The notes below the pieces were generated by a model that had not been told where the DNA came from, did no database searches, and worked only from the letters and a program-made list of their open reading frames with translations. The position numbers and the translations under genes are program-made. 64,000 nt of DNA from Apophysomyces variabilis (taxonomy: Eukaryota > Mucoromycota > Mucoromycetes > Mucorales > Mucoraceae), in the NCBI GenBank assembly GCA_002749535.1, contig MZZL01000408.1:2124631-2188630 (forward strand), written 5' to 3'. Positions 1 through 12,594 of the stretch are shown piece after piece (position 1 is the stretch's first letter; every line of letters starts with the position of its first letter).

Positions 1-757
1 TGGGGGATAGAACGAGGTATACGTCCTTTTGGGTAAGATATAAGTAAAACTGTTCTGCGTTTGGAATAGAAACAGAGAAAAAGTAAAGAGAACAGGAAAA
101 GGGCTGGTCAAGAAAAAAGCGAAGGTTTAGTTGGAGTTTAAAATGCGACGAGATCGACCAAGTAATTCGTTTAAATCGCGCGAAAAAACGAAATCTGCTT
201 GCTATTGTGTGTCAAAGGCATGTGACCCGAAATCAGCGGCTTGCCCTCAGCTTCTCGCAACGTGAACATTTGGCACCCTAAACTCCGAGATCTTTTCTCT
301 TTCATGGAAATAACTGAACTTAAGAACATTAAAAGAATGTGGGGTTCCTCATGGGATTCTCCCTTCGGCGAAATGTTCACGTAAGGCAAAATTCACAGTA
401 AGTGACACCGAACTCGTGGCATGTCTAAATTTGGATACCATGACATCGTTGTCTACCGAAACCGGGCTTTCGGTGTCGTGGTAAAAATCCTTCCATGGCA
501 ACCTAGTTTGATCTCTTTTTAACTAGTTCAATTTTTATTTTTACTATTGCTCGGTAAAACGAAATAAAAAACGACAAGAATAAGACAAGGTGAGATAAAA
601 CGCGTTTAGAGGATGTGTGTGGGGAGGTTAGAAAGACGTGCATAAAAAGGTCACTAATTAAGAAAAACTAAAATGTAAAATAAAGTCCCCGAAAGAGAGA
701 GAGAAAAAAAAAGAAGGAATAGAGAAAGGCATCCAGGCCTTTCATAAGTCTTCAGTT
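1..757. other. No recognisable gene
   Basis: This is the 3' side of the minus-strand sugar transporter. It is AT-rich with purine runs near 700–730. I see no conserved coding frame, RNA gene or repeat; a 72-codon minus-strand frame at 171–389 resembles nothing I know. Confidence 0.6.
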
Positions 758-2469
758 TTAGAATTGTTCCTTTTCGGTTGAACCCTTTTCAATGTTTTCA
801 GTAACTTGAGGAGTTGCTCGGAAGGCCAAAATCTTGCCGCTGAAGACAGTGTCCATTTCTTCCAAAGAACGGCCCTTGGTTTCAGGGAAGAAGAGGAAGA
901 CAGACACGCTCATGACGAAACAGCAGCAACCGAAGAAGATGTAGGTACCCCACGTGATGCTTGAAAGCATAACAGGGACGATCATGGAAATGACAAAGTT
1001 CATCAACCAGTTAGCAGCGGTGGTGATCGAGGTACCCTTGGCACGGACACTGAGAGGATAAATTTCGGCAGGGTAGACCCATCCGACGGGACCCCAAGAG
1101 TAAGCGAAACCAGCAACGAAGAAATAGATCATGACAATAGCAAAGTACGATGCGGATCGGTTGCCTGACATGTCGACGATCTTTTCACCATTTTCGTAAC
1201 CAACTTTACCGCAGGCTCCCATGACAATACCAGCTAACAACATGCAAGTACCCATGAGGATGGAACCAGAAATCAAAGTCAGACGACGGCCAAGTCTGTC
1301 AAGGAAAAGAACAGCAGGGATAGTGGCAAGCATGTTCAATACACCATTGACACCAGAAGCGATCAAGGTGGCCGAGTTACTACCGATACCAGCTTGCTTG
1401 AAGATCTACAATGTTTAAAGTCAGCATCCGACATGATTCCGTTTCCATCCGATTTGTTTTAGTTTTTCTTACCTTGGGAGCATAGTACATGATAGAGTTG
1501 ATACCAGTGAACTGTTGGAAGACCTGAATGAGGACACCCAAGATAAGTCTGCGACGGATAGTGCCCTTGAAAAGCTCGAGGTAGCTGGTGACCGTGACTT
1601 GGCGTTCCAATTCGACTTGCTGGACGATATCGTTGTATTCATCAAGAACATAGGGAGCGGTCTTGTCACCCTTAGCGTGAAGTTTAGCCAAAACTTCCAA
1701 AGCCTCTTCGTTGCGACCCTTGCTGACCAACCAACGGGGAGAGTAAGGCAAGAAGAGGGCGCCGAAAAACAAAACAATGGCAGGGGCGATCTGGATACCC
1801 AGAGGAATACGCCACGAGGCTTGACCTTCGATGTGCTCAGTGCCTGCACCAACCCAGAAGGCAACCATGAGACCGGCAGTGATCATGAGTTGTTGAAGAG
1901 AAATCAAACGGCCACGAATCTCCTTGGGAGCAAGTTCAGACTAGAGAAATAAGAAGTAACGTTAACACGTCTAGCCTTTGGATCGATTTGTTTGTTATTG
2001 TCTAGGTAATTTACCTGATACAGAGGGACAGTCATTGAGAGGGTACCGATACCAAGGCCAGCAATGGCACGACCAACAACCATCATTGCGTAACCGTCAG
2101 AACCACATTGCAAGGCAGCACCAAGGATAAAGACAGCAGAACCGATCATAATGGTTCGCTTACGAGAGAATTTTTCAGCAGAGGGACCTTTGAAAAAATA
2201 ACGACTTGAGTAAGCAATTATTCTGCATGTGATCGTGTAACCTTACCGGCCAAAAGCGATCCAACGAAGCAACCAGCTAACAGAAGACCAGTGATAGTAC
2301 CCGATTCCAAAGGCGTTAATTCCTTTCTTGTGGGATCGTTTGTCATTTTATGAATGAAATCGGACATGGTCAAGACACTGGAAACCACACCAGTATCATA
2401 ACCGAAACAGAAACCACCAATGGCGGCGAAGAAACAAACAATGTAAACCTGCCAGCTTACGGGAGCCAT
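758..2469 (-). CDS. MFS hexose transporter (sugar porter family)
   Basis: Four exons on the minus strand: 2469–2247, 2187–2015, 1940–1473 and 1405–758, giving 503 aa with phases that close exactly. It is a 12-helix plasma-membrane sugar/H+ symporter of the major facilitator superfamily. Motifs in order: GFCFGYDTGV in helix 1, the GRAIAGLGIG segment, a PYSPRWL motif (family consensus PESPRWL), QQFTGINSIMYYAP in helix 7, LDRLGRR in the cytoplasmic loop, and PETKGRSLEE after helix 12, all diagnostic of sugar porters. Length is typical (about 500–560 aa). The start is the ATG opening MAPVSWQVYIV, just before the first membrane segment. Intron 1 carries GTAAG. Substrate is inferred as glucose or another hexose; specificity cannot be read from sequence. 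Confidence 0.95.
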
Positions 2470-3919
2470 GGCAACTAGATTATATGTACAAGATAGGGTT
2501 GATGTAAGAGAAAAAGGAGAAAAGAGTAATTAAAGAAGAAAAGAGAAAAAGTTAAGGGGTCGATGTGGCGGAAGGAGAAGTCAAAGAAAATGAAAATTTA
2601 AGAGAGGAAGATGTAAGATATTTATACCTACCACAAACTATCTTTTGCACCCAAAAAAAAAAGGGCCTTGTTCTCGGGAATTTCAAGCCCAGGAGAAAGG
2701 ACTTTGGCGCGGGGAAAGGTGGGGAAAGAGGTGGGAAAGGCTCTGTTTGGTGATGGCACCCAGAGGGTCCCATTCGCTCCATATCACAAGACGAGGATAT
2801 TGCGGGGAAGAATCAATCCCGCCTTTTACCCCACGGGCGGATGACTGGAGAATAAACGAATCATCCCGCTTTCCTTGGACGCCGATTCAAATATCATTGA
2901 GTGTGAGACGCGTCCAATCCAATCATTAACTAGGTGTAACTATCCCGAATTCTAAGATGGAAAGAAAAAAAAAGAGAAAACCTGCAAACCCCACTTTCTT
3001 TTTGATTTCTTTGTCCGCGACTTGAAGATCCTTTTTTTGTTGCTATGGTTATAAATGCAAAGGACTGACATGGCAACAAGGTTGCTTTCTTTTTTTCTTC
3101 TATATCTATGTGTAGATAACCAAAGAAAAAGAAGGGAAAAAGAGAGCCAAAAGTTTATTTTCTGTTTTTTTCTTCTCGTTCACGTAAATGTATTCTTTTC
3201 CCTTCAAAATACAGCCTTTCCATTTTTTCCATGTGAAACAACTTTGTTCGTTTTCCCTCGCCCATGAGAACTTTTTCTTTGTGGGAGCTGACGGAAGAAG
3301 CGGAATAAAGAAGCTTTCCTTATGGAGACAGACCCCTTTTTGGGTCCCGTGCGCACAGTTAAATGGTAAAAAGGGAACCAGTTCCATTTCGTTTTTATTG
3401 GGTTGGAAAATCCTCGTAAAAACCTTCTCTGATTCGTGTCCCTCCCCGCATCTACCCAACCAAGAAACAAAAGAAACAAAAAAGATTCGCTGACGGTAAA
3501 CCTTTTTTTTTTTTTTGAATTGTCTCCGCAAAAAAATACAGAAACAGGATATATAGAGAGAGAGAGAGAGTGGAGTTTCAGTTACCGTGTCACAGCCGCG
3601 GGATAACTGTTCTGTCATAATGGCGTGAAAAAAAAAGAGGGAACCCTTTTCTTTTCCAACCACTCACAGCAGGTGATTTTTGACCCTTTTCAATAGAGGT
3701 TCTAAGCCGTTTTTGGTTGAGAAGAATATTCTGGTCTATTTTACACACGCCTCACTTCACGGACTAGAATGTTCCGATTGCCGTCTTCTCATGATAAAGC
3801 CATCATTGTATCCTGTATTTCTTCGTTTCTTTTTTCTTTCGTCAGTTATGTACAATAAAAAAACAAAGGATGGATTACAAACGGAGTGTAAAGTGTTTCC
3901 GAGGAAGAGCTGATTGACA
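2470..3919. other. Intergenic: transporter 5' region and RhoGAP 3' region
   Basis: This holds the presumed promoter and 5' UTR of the minus-strand transporter and the 3' flank of the minus-strand RhoGAP. It is rich in polypyrimidine and polypurine runs, which explains several long but biased open frames on both strands. No recognisable gene. Confidence 0.6.
3555..3570. repeat. (GA)n microsatellite
   Basis: An uninterrupted AG dinucleotide run lies inside the intergenic purine-rich tract. Confidence 0.9.
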
Positions 3920-5450
3920 TCATAACTGCCATACCCACCGCTTGTCTTTGCGGGCTAAAAATAAAAAGAAAAATAACATCACATTAGTCCATATCAACCA
4001 AATTGCCATCGATATATTACTTTGACTTGGATTCCGGTTTAAATGGATAATCTGAGGTGGTTCATGTTCCCCGAATTTGTTTCTTTTCGGAGGTGTTGTC
4101 TTTGTCCGCCGTAAAGAAGAGGACGGTTCAATATTAGGAAGGTCTCCAAACATGTCACGGTTCAGATCCACTATACAAGTTCCGGAATATGACCCTGGCA
4201 CTATGGCATATATGAGGGAAGGGCAAGGATCAGGGGAGGGAGAGTGGGATGATTTCATGTCTGAGACAGCCGAACTCTGCTGATCAGGTAACGGTGTTTC
4301 AACCGTACCTTCACTGGCGGACGTTGCACATGCAGCAGCCGTTTCACCAGCTGCAAAAGGAAAAAAAATTATGAACTCCACGTTCCGACGGCCGGTCTTT
4401 GTGTTCTTACCCAAATCCACGTTGGACGACGTCTGTGAGGCACTGTGTGACCGTGGCATCGAAAACTTCTCTTGATGTTGAATTAAGAACTCGAGAACTC
4501 GTTTTGACTCCTCATAACTTTTCGGATCCTTTTCATCTTTCGGATGATGTAGTATGCCCTATTGGTGTGTGAGGATACAGAGCGTCTGAAACAATGCCAA
4601 AGACACATTGACAAACTCACCGGTGTAAATATTGCAGCTAAACAGCGAAGTTCCATTCGGGTCTTATGAGAGACCGAGGCAAATAAGGCAAGCATATCAA
4701 GCAGATAGAGAAGCAAATACTGATGGGCTGCAGGGAGACAATCGATCAATTTCTGGTATGCTTGAATCTTCGTCTCCAAGTTAGGAAACGGGGTTTCTGT
4801 TAAGCGTGGTTAAATGATGTCATGGACCAATAATAAGGTTCTACATACTCATTGTATCCTTGAATGACTGATAGTGTTCATGCGTAATGACGGGTTGCGG
4901 CAAATAGTTAAGGAACCTGCGCATGACGCTTGCTGCATCGTGGACAGAGTATCCTCTCCAATCAAGCTGGCTACCATAGGTATCTGGTGTATCAAAGATG
5001 GTTTGAAGCAAACGAACTCGTTTGCAGTTACCGCAAAGTCGAAAGAGGCCTAATGTCGCTAAGCCTGGGTTCGAATGATCTTTCAGCAAATGGTTACACC
5101 CATTGTACTTTTTTACCTTCTTCTTTCAAAAATGATCCACATTTGGCAATGATCGTAGGTATCACACCAAACTGCTCCGTCCCCGTAAGATCATCGACGT
5201 ACGAAATACTGGAATAAGCATATTGGACTGACTCGGTTAATGGGATACCGAAAACCCCTTTTTCTGCATAGTCACTCAGCATCTCACAAATGTCATGCCA
5301 TGCTGTCATTGCGAACATACCGGCAACGGCTATTTTCATTTCTTTAAAGTTATTTACTCGAGGATTGGCCATTGTTACTCGCTTCCACCAACTACGTATC
5401 AATGATTTATGGCGAGGAGATAACACACCAGGAATGTCGAACGAGGACAT
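3920..5450 (-). CDS. RhoGAP-domain protein
   Basis: Five exons on the minus strand: 5450–5117, 5079–4849, 4796–4621, 4558–4411 and 4350–3920, giving 439 aa. The RhoGAP domain spans roughly residues 60–260. It begins GVFGIPLTESV, has the arginine-finger box LGLFRLCG (catalytic Arg), then SVMRRFLNYLPQPVI, and ends near LRCLAAIFTPGIL. It should stimulate GTP hydrolysis by a Rho/Cdc42/Rac-type GTPase that controls polarity and cell wall. The tail is Ser/Pro-rich and ends in a short hydrophobic segment (AIWLIWTNVMLFFFLFL) that could be a membrane anchor. The first intron (5116–5080) is only 37 nt. All phases close if it is removed, and the domain then reads without an insertion; otherwise a one-base frameshift would be needed. 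Confidence 0.88.
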
Positions 5451-8221
5451 GTTGCAATCTTTAACGAAAACGAATGTCAAGAAAAACGGACAGGCCAAGT
5501 TCGCTTTTTGGCAGAAGGACAATGTGACTATTTTTGGCGAGAATGTCGCACCGGCTTCAGTTGCAGCTCTCTTCTGAACCAATCGCAATCATGCTCAAAA
5601 ATCTTGGGTGATTCTTGGCTGAATAACGTAATCTTACCGCATCGTCATTATTAATTAAATTGTACGATAATTCTTGTAAAGGATACATCAATAATGTTAG
5701 ATGCAAATTATGCAACTTGTCAGATTACTGTAGAATGCGCAAATGATTATTCATGAACTAAAGGGTCCCATCATTAACAGAGCGATCTAGTAGCGGAAAG
5801 CGCCATAATTGCTTCAGGCTTTTGACGTAACGAAACGTATAAGCTTGCAGCGGAACCTCATGACCGTACTATTATCAACACTCGAGCGAACAACCGATCT
5901 TTATCCGAAACAGGCGATCCATAGGAGGTAATACGAAATGATAATAATAAACGTTTAATACACATGTGCCGTACCCTTTCAAGTAAACGATTAGCGTAGA
6001 CGACGAATCAGCATGCAATGGACTGAGCTTTCCAGCTGCAGGCTTACCGAACGGACATTAAACGTGCACAATTGAAAAATGTTCCCACGTGGGATGACTT
6101 AGAATATCATGGATAAAGCTCCGTGGCCTATAGTTAGATGCCCATTGACATGCATTCCTATGGCAAACTATTGTCGACTATAACAATTTAAAAGCTTCTT
6201 CCTATTAAAGGCAGTATTCATGAGCTGTATGCTCTAAAGCGATATATTTGGCTAAGACATTGATCCCGGCTTTGTGCATTATGTAATCGTTTATGCGAAT
6301 TAGTAACTGCTTACTGAAATCACTACGCATACTGATAGCAGGAATCAACGCAAGCTTTGAATAGTTGTCTTCATTCCAAGGTATCTCCAGCTGAAATAAG
6401 ATTGCTTTATACAGTATGAGAACAGCGTAATCTAACAAGTCCGTAAGTGGTATACGATGTATTTCAACTTTCCACTATCATCCCCTTATTAACCATATAG
6501 AAGGATTGAAGCCTTCCCATATCAAACGAAGTTCTATATCTATATGGAATGCTTATATCCTCGACACAATTGCAATTAAAGACCGTGTTGTATGTAATCC
6601 CATTTGTTGATTTGTGGAATATAGGTTTTTATTGACATTTGGAAGATTTATACACAATTTCTGTTATCGGTTAATAGTGAGAATAGTGGTGTAGGCTTGC
6701 TCTGCGTTCATACTGCTTACGCAGGGTCGTGTATATACTTCTCGGGATAAGAATCAAATAAAAATATCTTAAAAACAAGCACTAAACCAATGAGTTAACC
6801 ATGTTGTCGCTACGGATCAGTTGCAGCAGGTGGAAGGGGGTCTGTAGTGACCTCAACCGGAAAGGAGGCATTCTATCCGCTCGTAAACTAAGAAAAAGAG
6901 TTATCCGTATTGTCTTTCATACGGAAACCTGAAAAATGATTATCACGAGATGGCGTAGTAAAAGTAGTGTGGAAAGCATATTTCTTAATTTCTTTTTCTG
7001 CATTTTGTACAGACAGGCCAATAACGGGGTTCGAAGAAGAAAAGCGCACATAATCAAGGGTTCGTACTCGACAAGTCTTGGTTAAGGGCTTGTGAAAAAC
7101 GAGAAACCATGCTTTTATCAATCTCACTCAATGGGAAAACGATACGATAATGGATTGCACCAGTAACCTCGTGAAAGATTACCTGAAGTATATGGTAGAA
7201 AAGGCAGTAAAGACAGATAGTTTCGCCATCCCAGCATAAAGAGACGGGTTCAGCCAGACGAGGGAAAAGGGTCAATGGCTCGTGTCGTTTACTGTGGATA
7301 TTGAAGAACTTACCAATTATGGGACGTCAGCAAAAAATGGATATCATTCTGGGTTGAGGGAAGCGGAATGCATTCGACCATCAAGCTTTTAGAAATACAG
7401 TTATGACAGCGGCATCAACTTAGTATCACTACTGGAAAGGCGTTAGCGAGAGGTGACACATACGAAACATCTGTCGTAGTGAACTTTTCCGTTACGGGTA
7501 TAAAACCTGTCGTCTCTGCTTATCTTGCAGTTGTCGTTGGAGATCGTTCTCTGAATTCAAAATGGCTAATAATAAAATGCTTTTTCAACTTCTGAACCGT
7601 TATCTCTTTCGAGATTGATATCTTTAGGCATGGAAAAGTTATATTATTCATGTAATTAAAATTCTTTGCAATATCTGCGGCGCTCAGATGCGGCATATCA
7701 ACTGAAAACACGATGTTGCGATTTGAAGCTGACATTTTCAACAATCAATTTGGGTTATTATGGGTTCAAGACTTTGTACAAAAAATGGTTGTTAATTTAA
7801 TCTATCATTATTAAAGTTGCAATAAATTATGCCTCCTTACTGTCAGAATAACGCTTTCTGCAGTCTTTGCACGTCCCACAGGTGATTGTTTCTTCCAAGG
7901 ATATAAATGTAGGCTTAGTTGAACAACGTCCTTTGCCATATGCTAGTTCATCAGCTTGTTGGCTAGTGTATAATAGGACCAAAACGCAATAACTGTCCTA
8001 TAGAAGGGAAACAAGCACACACATTCATTCGACAGTTAGAAAGGGCATATCATTATTAACTACAGCGGGTAAGCATCAAGCTGCGTGAAACGCTGTGAAA
8101 GTTTGAAGAGCAAACGTTTTTAGGGTCACGTGTATCAGACTATGGTATCTTGTAAAAAAACTCTTGGCTCTGCGGGCTTTGCCAAGTTTGAATCTTTGCA
8201 GCTCCCTCCATATCCCGTTCT
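5451..8221. other. Gene-poor interval between divergent genes; possible unrecognised minus-strand exons
   Basis: This lies between the start codons of RhoGAP (minus) and BRO1 (plus), so it contains both promoters. Minus-strand open stretches at 7744–7520, 7275–6888 and 6438–6205 have introns-like breaks (for example TTATTTCAG inside the last one) and could be exons of one small gene. I recognise no domain in them and could not close the phases, so no gene is called. Confidence 0.4.
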
Positions 8222-11200
8222 ATGGCTTCACCACAAATACCTTTTATCAGCGCACCATTCAAAAGAACAGAGGATATTGACTGGGTGCATCCTCTAAAAC
8301 GATACATTGCGCAGGTTTATCAGGATGATCCCGAGAAGTACAATGAGGAGACCTACACCCTTAACCGTTTGCGTCAAGACACGCGTGGTGCTGGAAAGGA
8401 TATAACTGGACGAGATCTTTTGTACCGATACTTTGGTCAACTTGAGCTGTTGGATTTACGTTTTCCGGTTGATGAGAAACATGTCAAGGTGTTATTCACT
8501 TGGTAGGCACTGTTCTTGTTTGTCTGCATAAAACTAATGTGTGGAGCTAGGTACGACGCATTCAATGGGCGTTCTACTTCCCAATATTCCCTTGCCTATG
8601 AAAAAGCGAGCATAGTGTTTAACACGGCGGCTACTCTTTCTGCTATTGCTGCTGCACAGAACCGCGCAGAAGCGGATGGTCGCAAGCGGGCCTTCAACTT
8701 CTTCCAGGCATCAGCTGGCATGTTTCAGTATATCAACGATAACTTCCTCCACGCTCCGTCGCAAGATCTGAGTAGGGAAACAGTGAAGATGCTGACGGAG
8801 CTTATGCTTGCTCAAGCGCAGGAATGCTTCTTGGAGAACAGTGTGCGAGAAAAGAAAAAAGGTGGATTGATTGCGAAGCTGGCCAGTCATCTCGTATGGG
8901 TCTATGGCAATCTTGTTGATGATATTCAGGACGCTACATCGCGTGGTGTAGGCGTAGAAAAATCGTGGCTATTAATATGCCAAATCAAGCAAAAGTACTA
9001 CCAAGCCCTTTCTCAACAACACAAAGCAGCTGCTTGCGAAGCCGAAAACAAATACGGTGAACAGGTTGCACGACTTACTGTAGCGGAAACAGCAGCAAAA
9101 GACGTTAGTAAAATCGTATCAAACCTACTCTCTCAGGTGCATCATGCGAATGGTACCGTACCGGCTGACGGTGCACCCGTGCTACAAGAGTTGTGCAAGT
9201 CCATGGCCGCAAGCTGTGGTGAAAAGCGTACGATTGCCACGCGTGATAACGACATGATTTACCACGATCATGTGCCCCAAGAATCGATCCTTACCCCTAT
9301 TGATCGTCTCAAGGCGGTAAAACCCATCCCAATTTCTGAGCTCTACGGTCAGAATGAGACAAGCAAGCTCATAGGTGCTGATATCTTTGCTCGCCTTATT
9401 CCCCTAAGCGTTCACGAGAGCTCTTCTATGTACTCCGAGGAGAAGGCAAAGCTAGTACGAGCGGAATCTGAACGGTGTGATCTTGCCAAAGCTGAGATGA
9501 ATGCTTCCTTGGATTACATGAGGTTACCCGGATCACTTGAGAAGTTTAGGAAACATGGGGATAAAGAACCGAAAGGCAACGGCTTGTCCATGGACGAATT
9601 CCTTACGGTTCCGAAACAGTTACGCGACTGGGCTGATCAAGTCGCTGCGGAAGAGAACAAGACCTCAGTACGAGAATTGATTGAAACGCTTAATGGCCTG
9701 CAATGTCGGGCAAGGCGTTTGTTAGACGATGTGTCATTGAACCTGGATCAAGAAATGCGAGGGTGCGAAAGCATGAGGGTAAAGTCGTATAATAGTGAGA
9801 GGAGTGTCCTTACTCTGTGAATTAGGTCAAGTATGGGGATAAATGGACGCAAGAACCGTCGGGTGCATTGACAAACGAATTTCGTCATGACGTGCGCAAT
9901 CACAGAGAAACGCTTGATGCTGGAACACAGTCCGATGGGCAGATCTTGCGGCAATATGACATCATCTCCAACGATATTGCAGCACTTCGACAAGGTGGTA
10001 ATAGCCCGGAGTTGGAAAAGGCATTCACAGAAAGCATGTCAAGCTTGTTCCAAACTGACAATGGCAGCAGTGGCAACCGCGGAAGTTTACTTGATATAGA
10101 TAGCGATATTGGAAGCAATGAAGGTTTAGAAATGAAGCTTGCTAAGGTGGAGGCTGTGCTTGAAAAGCTATATAAGATTGAAAACGAGCGCAAAGAGACA
10201 CTGCAAGACTTAAAAAAACAGGTGAAGTGGTACTGAAAGTATGATACCGGAGCTAATTGACTGGTTGTAGACGGTGCAAGACGATATTTCTCATTTACTG
10301 ATTCTAAACAAGAAGGCGAACGTGGACCAGCAAATATTTGCTGCCGAACTCGAAAAATTTAGACCACATCAGCAACGAATTGCAGCCACTATTCATCAAC
10401 AACAGCAAGCGATCCAAGAACTTACGGCTGCATTTAAATCGCTTATGGAGGGTGAGGAGGCCCAGAGGCTGCAAGCCCGTTGGGAAGCTGGTGATCGGTT
10501 AAAGAGGAGCGTCATTGAGAGATTCGACAAAGCAAGGACAAGCTATTTAGAAGTTAAAGAAGGCCTAAGGTAATTAGTAGCTAATAGTCACCGCAATCTA
10601 ATAGGTTGTTCAGCAAGGGTGTCCAGTTCTATTCCAACCTTTCAGACGTGATCGAAAGCCTTTCGCGCAATGTGCAAAAATTCATCCAGGAGCGTTCCCA
10701 GGAAAAGGAGAAGTTGGCGGCTGAAATAGAAAACGCTCGTATATCCGAAGAACAGAGACTCCTCAGGGAAAAGATAGATAAGTACACTACAATAGCTCCG
10801 AGTGCACCGAGCGCACCAAGTCATGATGTGTCACAACTTGCCGATCAAACAAGACAGATGTCAATTAGTGAAAGAACACCTCCTGTGGCCCCGGCTGTGA
10901 ATAATGTTCATTCCACACCTTTACCTGGTCAGCCTTATATACAAACATACGGACAGCAATCGCCTATTCACCCCAGCGTAACTACATACGCATTGGGAGG
11001 TCCAGTTTCTTCGGCAACCCCACAACAGACGTACTCTTATGACCGCTTAACTTCCCCGGTATACCCGCAGCAATCAGCAACGCAGCCTACTTTGCCACAA
11101 TACCAGCAACAACAACCACTACAGCCGCAACCACAGCCGCAACCACAGCCACAATTGCAGCAGCCACAATTCCAACAACAGCAAATGCAAATGCAAATGC

Positions 11201-11796
11201 AACAGCAGCAACAGCAGCAGCAACGACAGCAACAGGCGAATCAGCCACCTGTATTTCCGCCCCATCTTCCTCAGAGAGCACCATCATTAACTTATTCAGC
11301 GGGCAATATGGCACAACAGCAAGGATCATCCTATGCGCCATATCACGGTGTGCCAGCAGCTCAAGGCCAAGGCAATTATCGCAGTGACTTAGTGATGCAG
11401 CACCCAGTGTCACAACAAGCACCAACGTTCGGTTACGATCAACTTAACCAACCTCCGTCTCCCGTATCATACCGTAACCCCCCATTGCCGGGGTACCCAC
11501 CACCAAAACCGCCGCTACCAAGTGTTCCAACTCAATATCAATATGCCCAAGCTAGACCAGCAGCGCCAGCACCGCAGCAAACGTCGATAGTCTATGGTAA
11601 TGCCCCACCACAACAATACAACCCTGCTATAGCATATGGCTATCAGCGACCAGAGCAGCAGCAGCAGCAGCCTTTGCCACCGTTGCCGATGACTCCTGAT
11701 CAGCATCAGCATCCATCGCATACGTGGCAACAATCACAAACTTCCCCGCCTTACTGGAGGCCATCTCAGCCTAGCAATGGATCATTGATGGACTAA
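8222..11796 (+). CDS. BRO1: BRO1-domain ESCRT-associated protein (Bro1/Alix family)
   Basis: Five exons: 8222–8502, 8551–9778, 9826–10221, 10271–10569 and 10605–11796, giving 1131 aa. Residues 1 to about 390 are a BRO1 domain (FKRTEDIDWVHPL at the start, YDAFNGRSTSQYSLAYEKAS, then NDNFLHAPSQDLS). Residues about 390–750 form the helical V domain (SLEKFRKHGD, LDQEMRGCESMRVKYGDKW). The last 350 or so residues are Pro/Gln-rich, with polyQ near residues 930–950 and Pro runs (PPPKPPLPS). Bro1/Alix proteins bind ESCRT-III Snf7 on endosomes and recruit deubiquitinase or cargo for multivesicular-body sorting. The long Pro-rich tail favours Bro1/Alix over the pH-signalling paralogue Rim20, which usually lacks one. 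Neighbours are unrelated. Confidence 0.9.
11203..11235 (+). repeat. CAG/CAA trinucleotide tract (polyQ) in BRO1
   Basis: Glutamine codons run almost uninterrupted within the low-complexity Pro/Gln tail of the BRO1-domain protein. Mixed CAG and CAA codons suggest protein-level selection or an old, stabilised expansion. Confidence 0.8.
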
Positions 11797-12594
11797 TAAT
11801 TTTAAGAAATATTCTCCTAATTTCGAGGGGTACTAAGAGTGTTGTACAAATAAATAAAAAGAACCAAGGCATTCACTCATGAACATTTTCATCCTCATAT
11901 CACTATAGAGGCGGGCGAGAGAAGAGGGGGGAATTGGCCGTTGTCAAATCGAAAAAGGGGAAGAAATGACCAACGTTTAACGATACATTGTAGGAATCCA
12001 TCAGTTAAACAAGATATCAGATTGGTTGATTCGATCAGGTCGTCAGGACCAAGTTTGCAAGTGGAATTATCTACCCATTCTGTGGATTCCCCGTCGTGCT
12101 CCTTTTGTTCTGCTACACAGATATCTAGCACAAGTTTCCTTTCCTGCCTAATTGATCGTCTACTTGTCTCCCTCTCCGTTCTCCTTCCTTTTCGTTCTCT
12201 CCTACATGTTTTCTCCTTGTCTCCTGAAAATCTTATATGTACTTTTGCATCAGTTACGACTCATGTTCAACGCTGTCATGGTAATTTTATTTTCCACGAG
12301 ACATTGCATTGCTAGTGTTGTGTGACCAATAGGTGTTGCCATCTCAGCAAAGGTTCAATCTTACTTTAAATTGCGGCTCTAGAATCATGCAAATAAGATA
12401 CCTAGGTACAAGGAACAACAAAATAACAAGGGGGGAGAGACAGAAAGGATTATGTTGTTTAGCTTCTTCGGGGCTAAGTTCTTTTTTAGGATGTAAAAAG
12501 GGGATGTTACTTAATAAGCAACAGTTCCCTTTTACTTCTCTTTGACACCTCTTTTTTTCAACACTTACTTTCACCAACAAAGGTTGCAACAAAT
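11797..12594. other. Intergenic: BRO1 3' UTR and G-alpha promoter/5' UTR
   Basis: AATAAA-like signals lie near 11850 after BRO1. Pyrimidine-rich sequence precedes the G-alpha start. Open frames on both strands here resemble nothing known. Confidence 0.6.

Noticed and set aside
1221..1952. Plus-strand open frames of 65 and 145 codons across the sugar transporter
   Set aside because: They are antisense to well-supported transporter exons and carry no domain.
3106..3663. A 185-codon minus-strand frame with overlapping frames on both strands
   Set aside because: It lies in polypurine/polypyrimidine sequence; composition is extreme (Phe/Lys/Ser) and no motif is present.
11087..11733. Minus-strand Ala/Val- and Leu-rich frames
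   Set aside because: Shadow of the CAG/CAA-rich Pro/Gln tail of the BRO1-domain protein.
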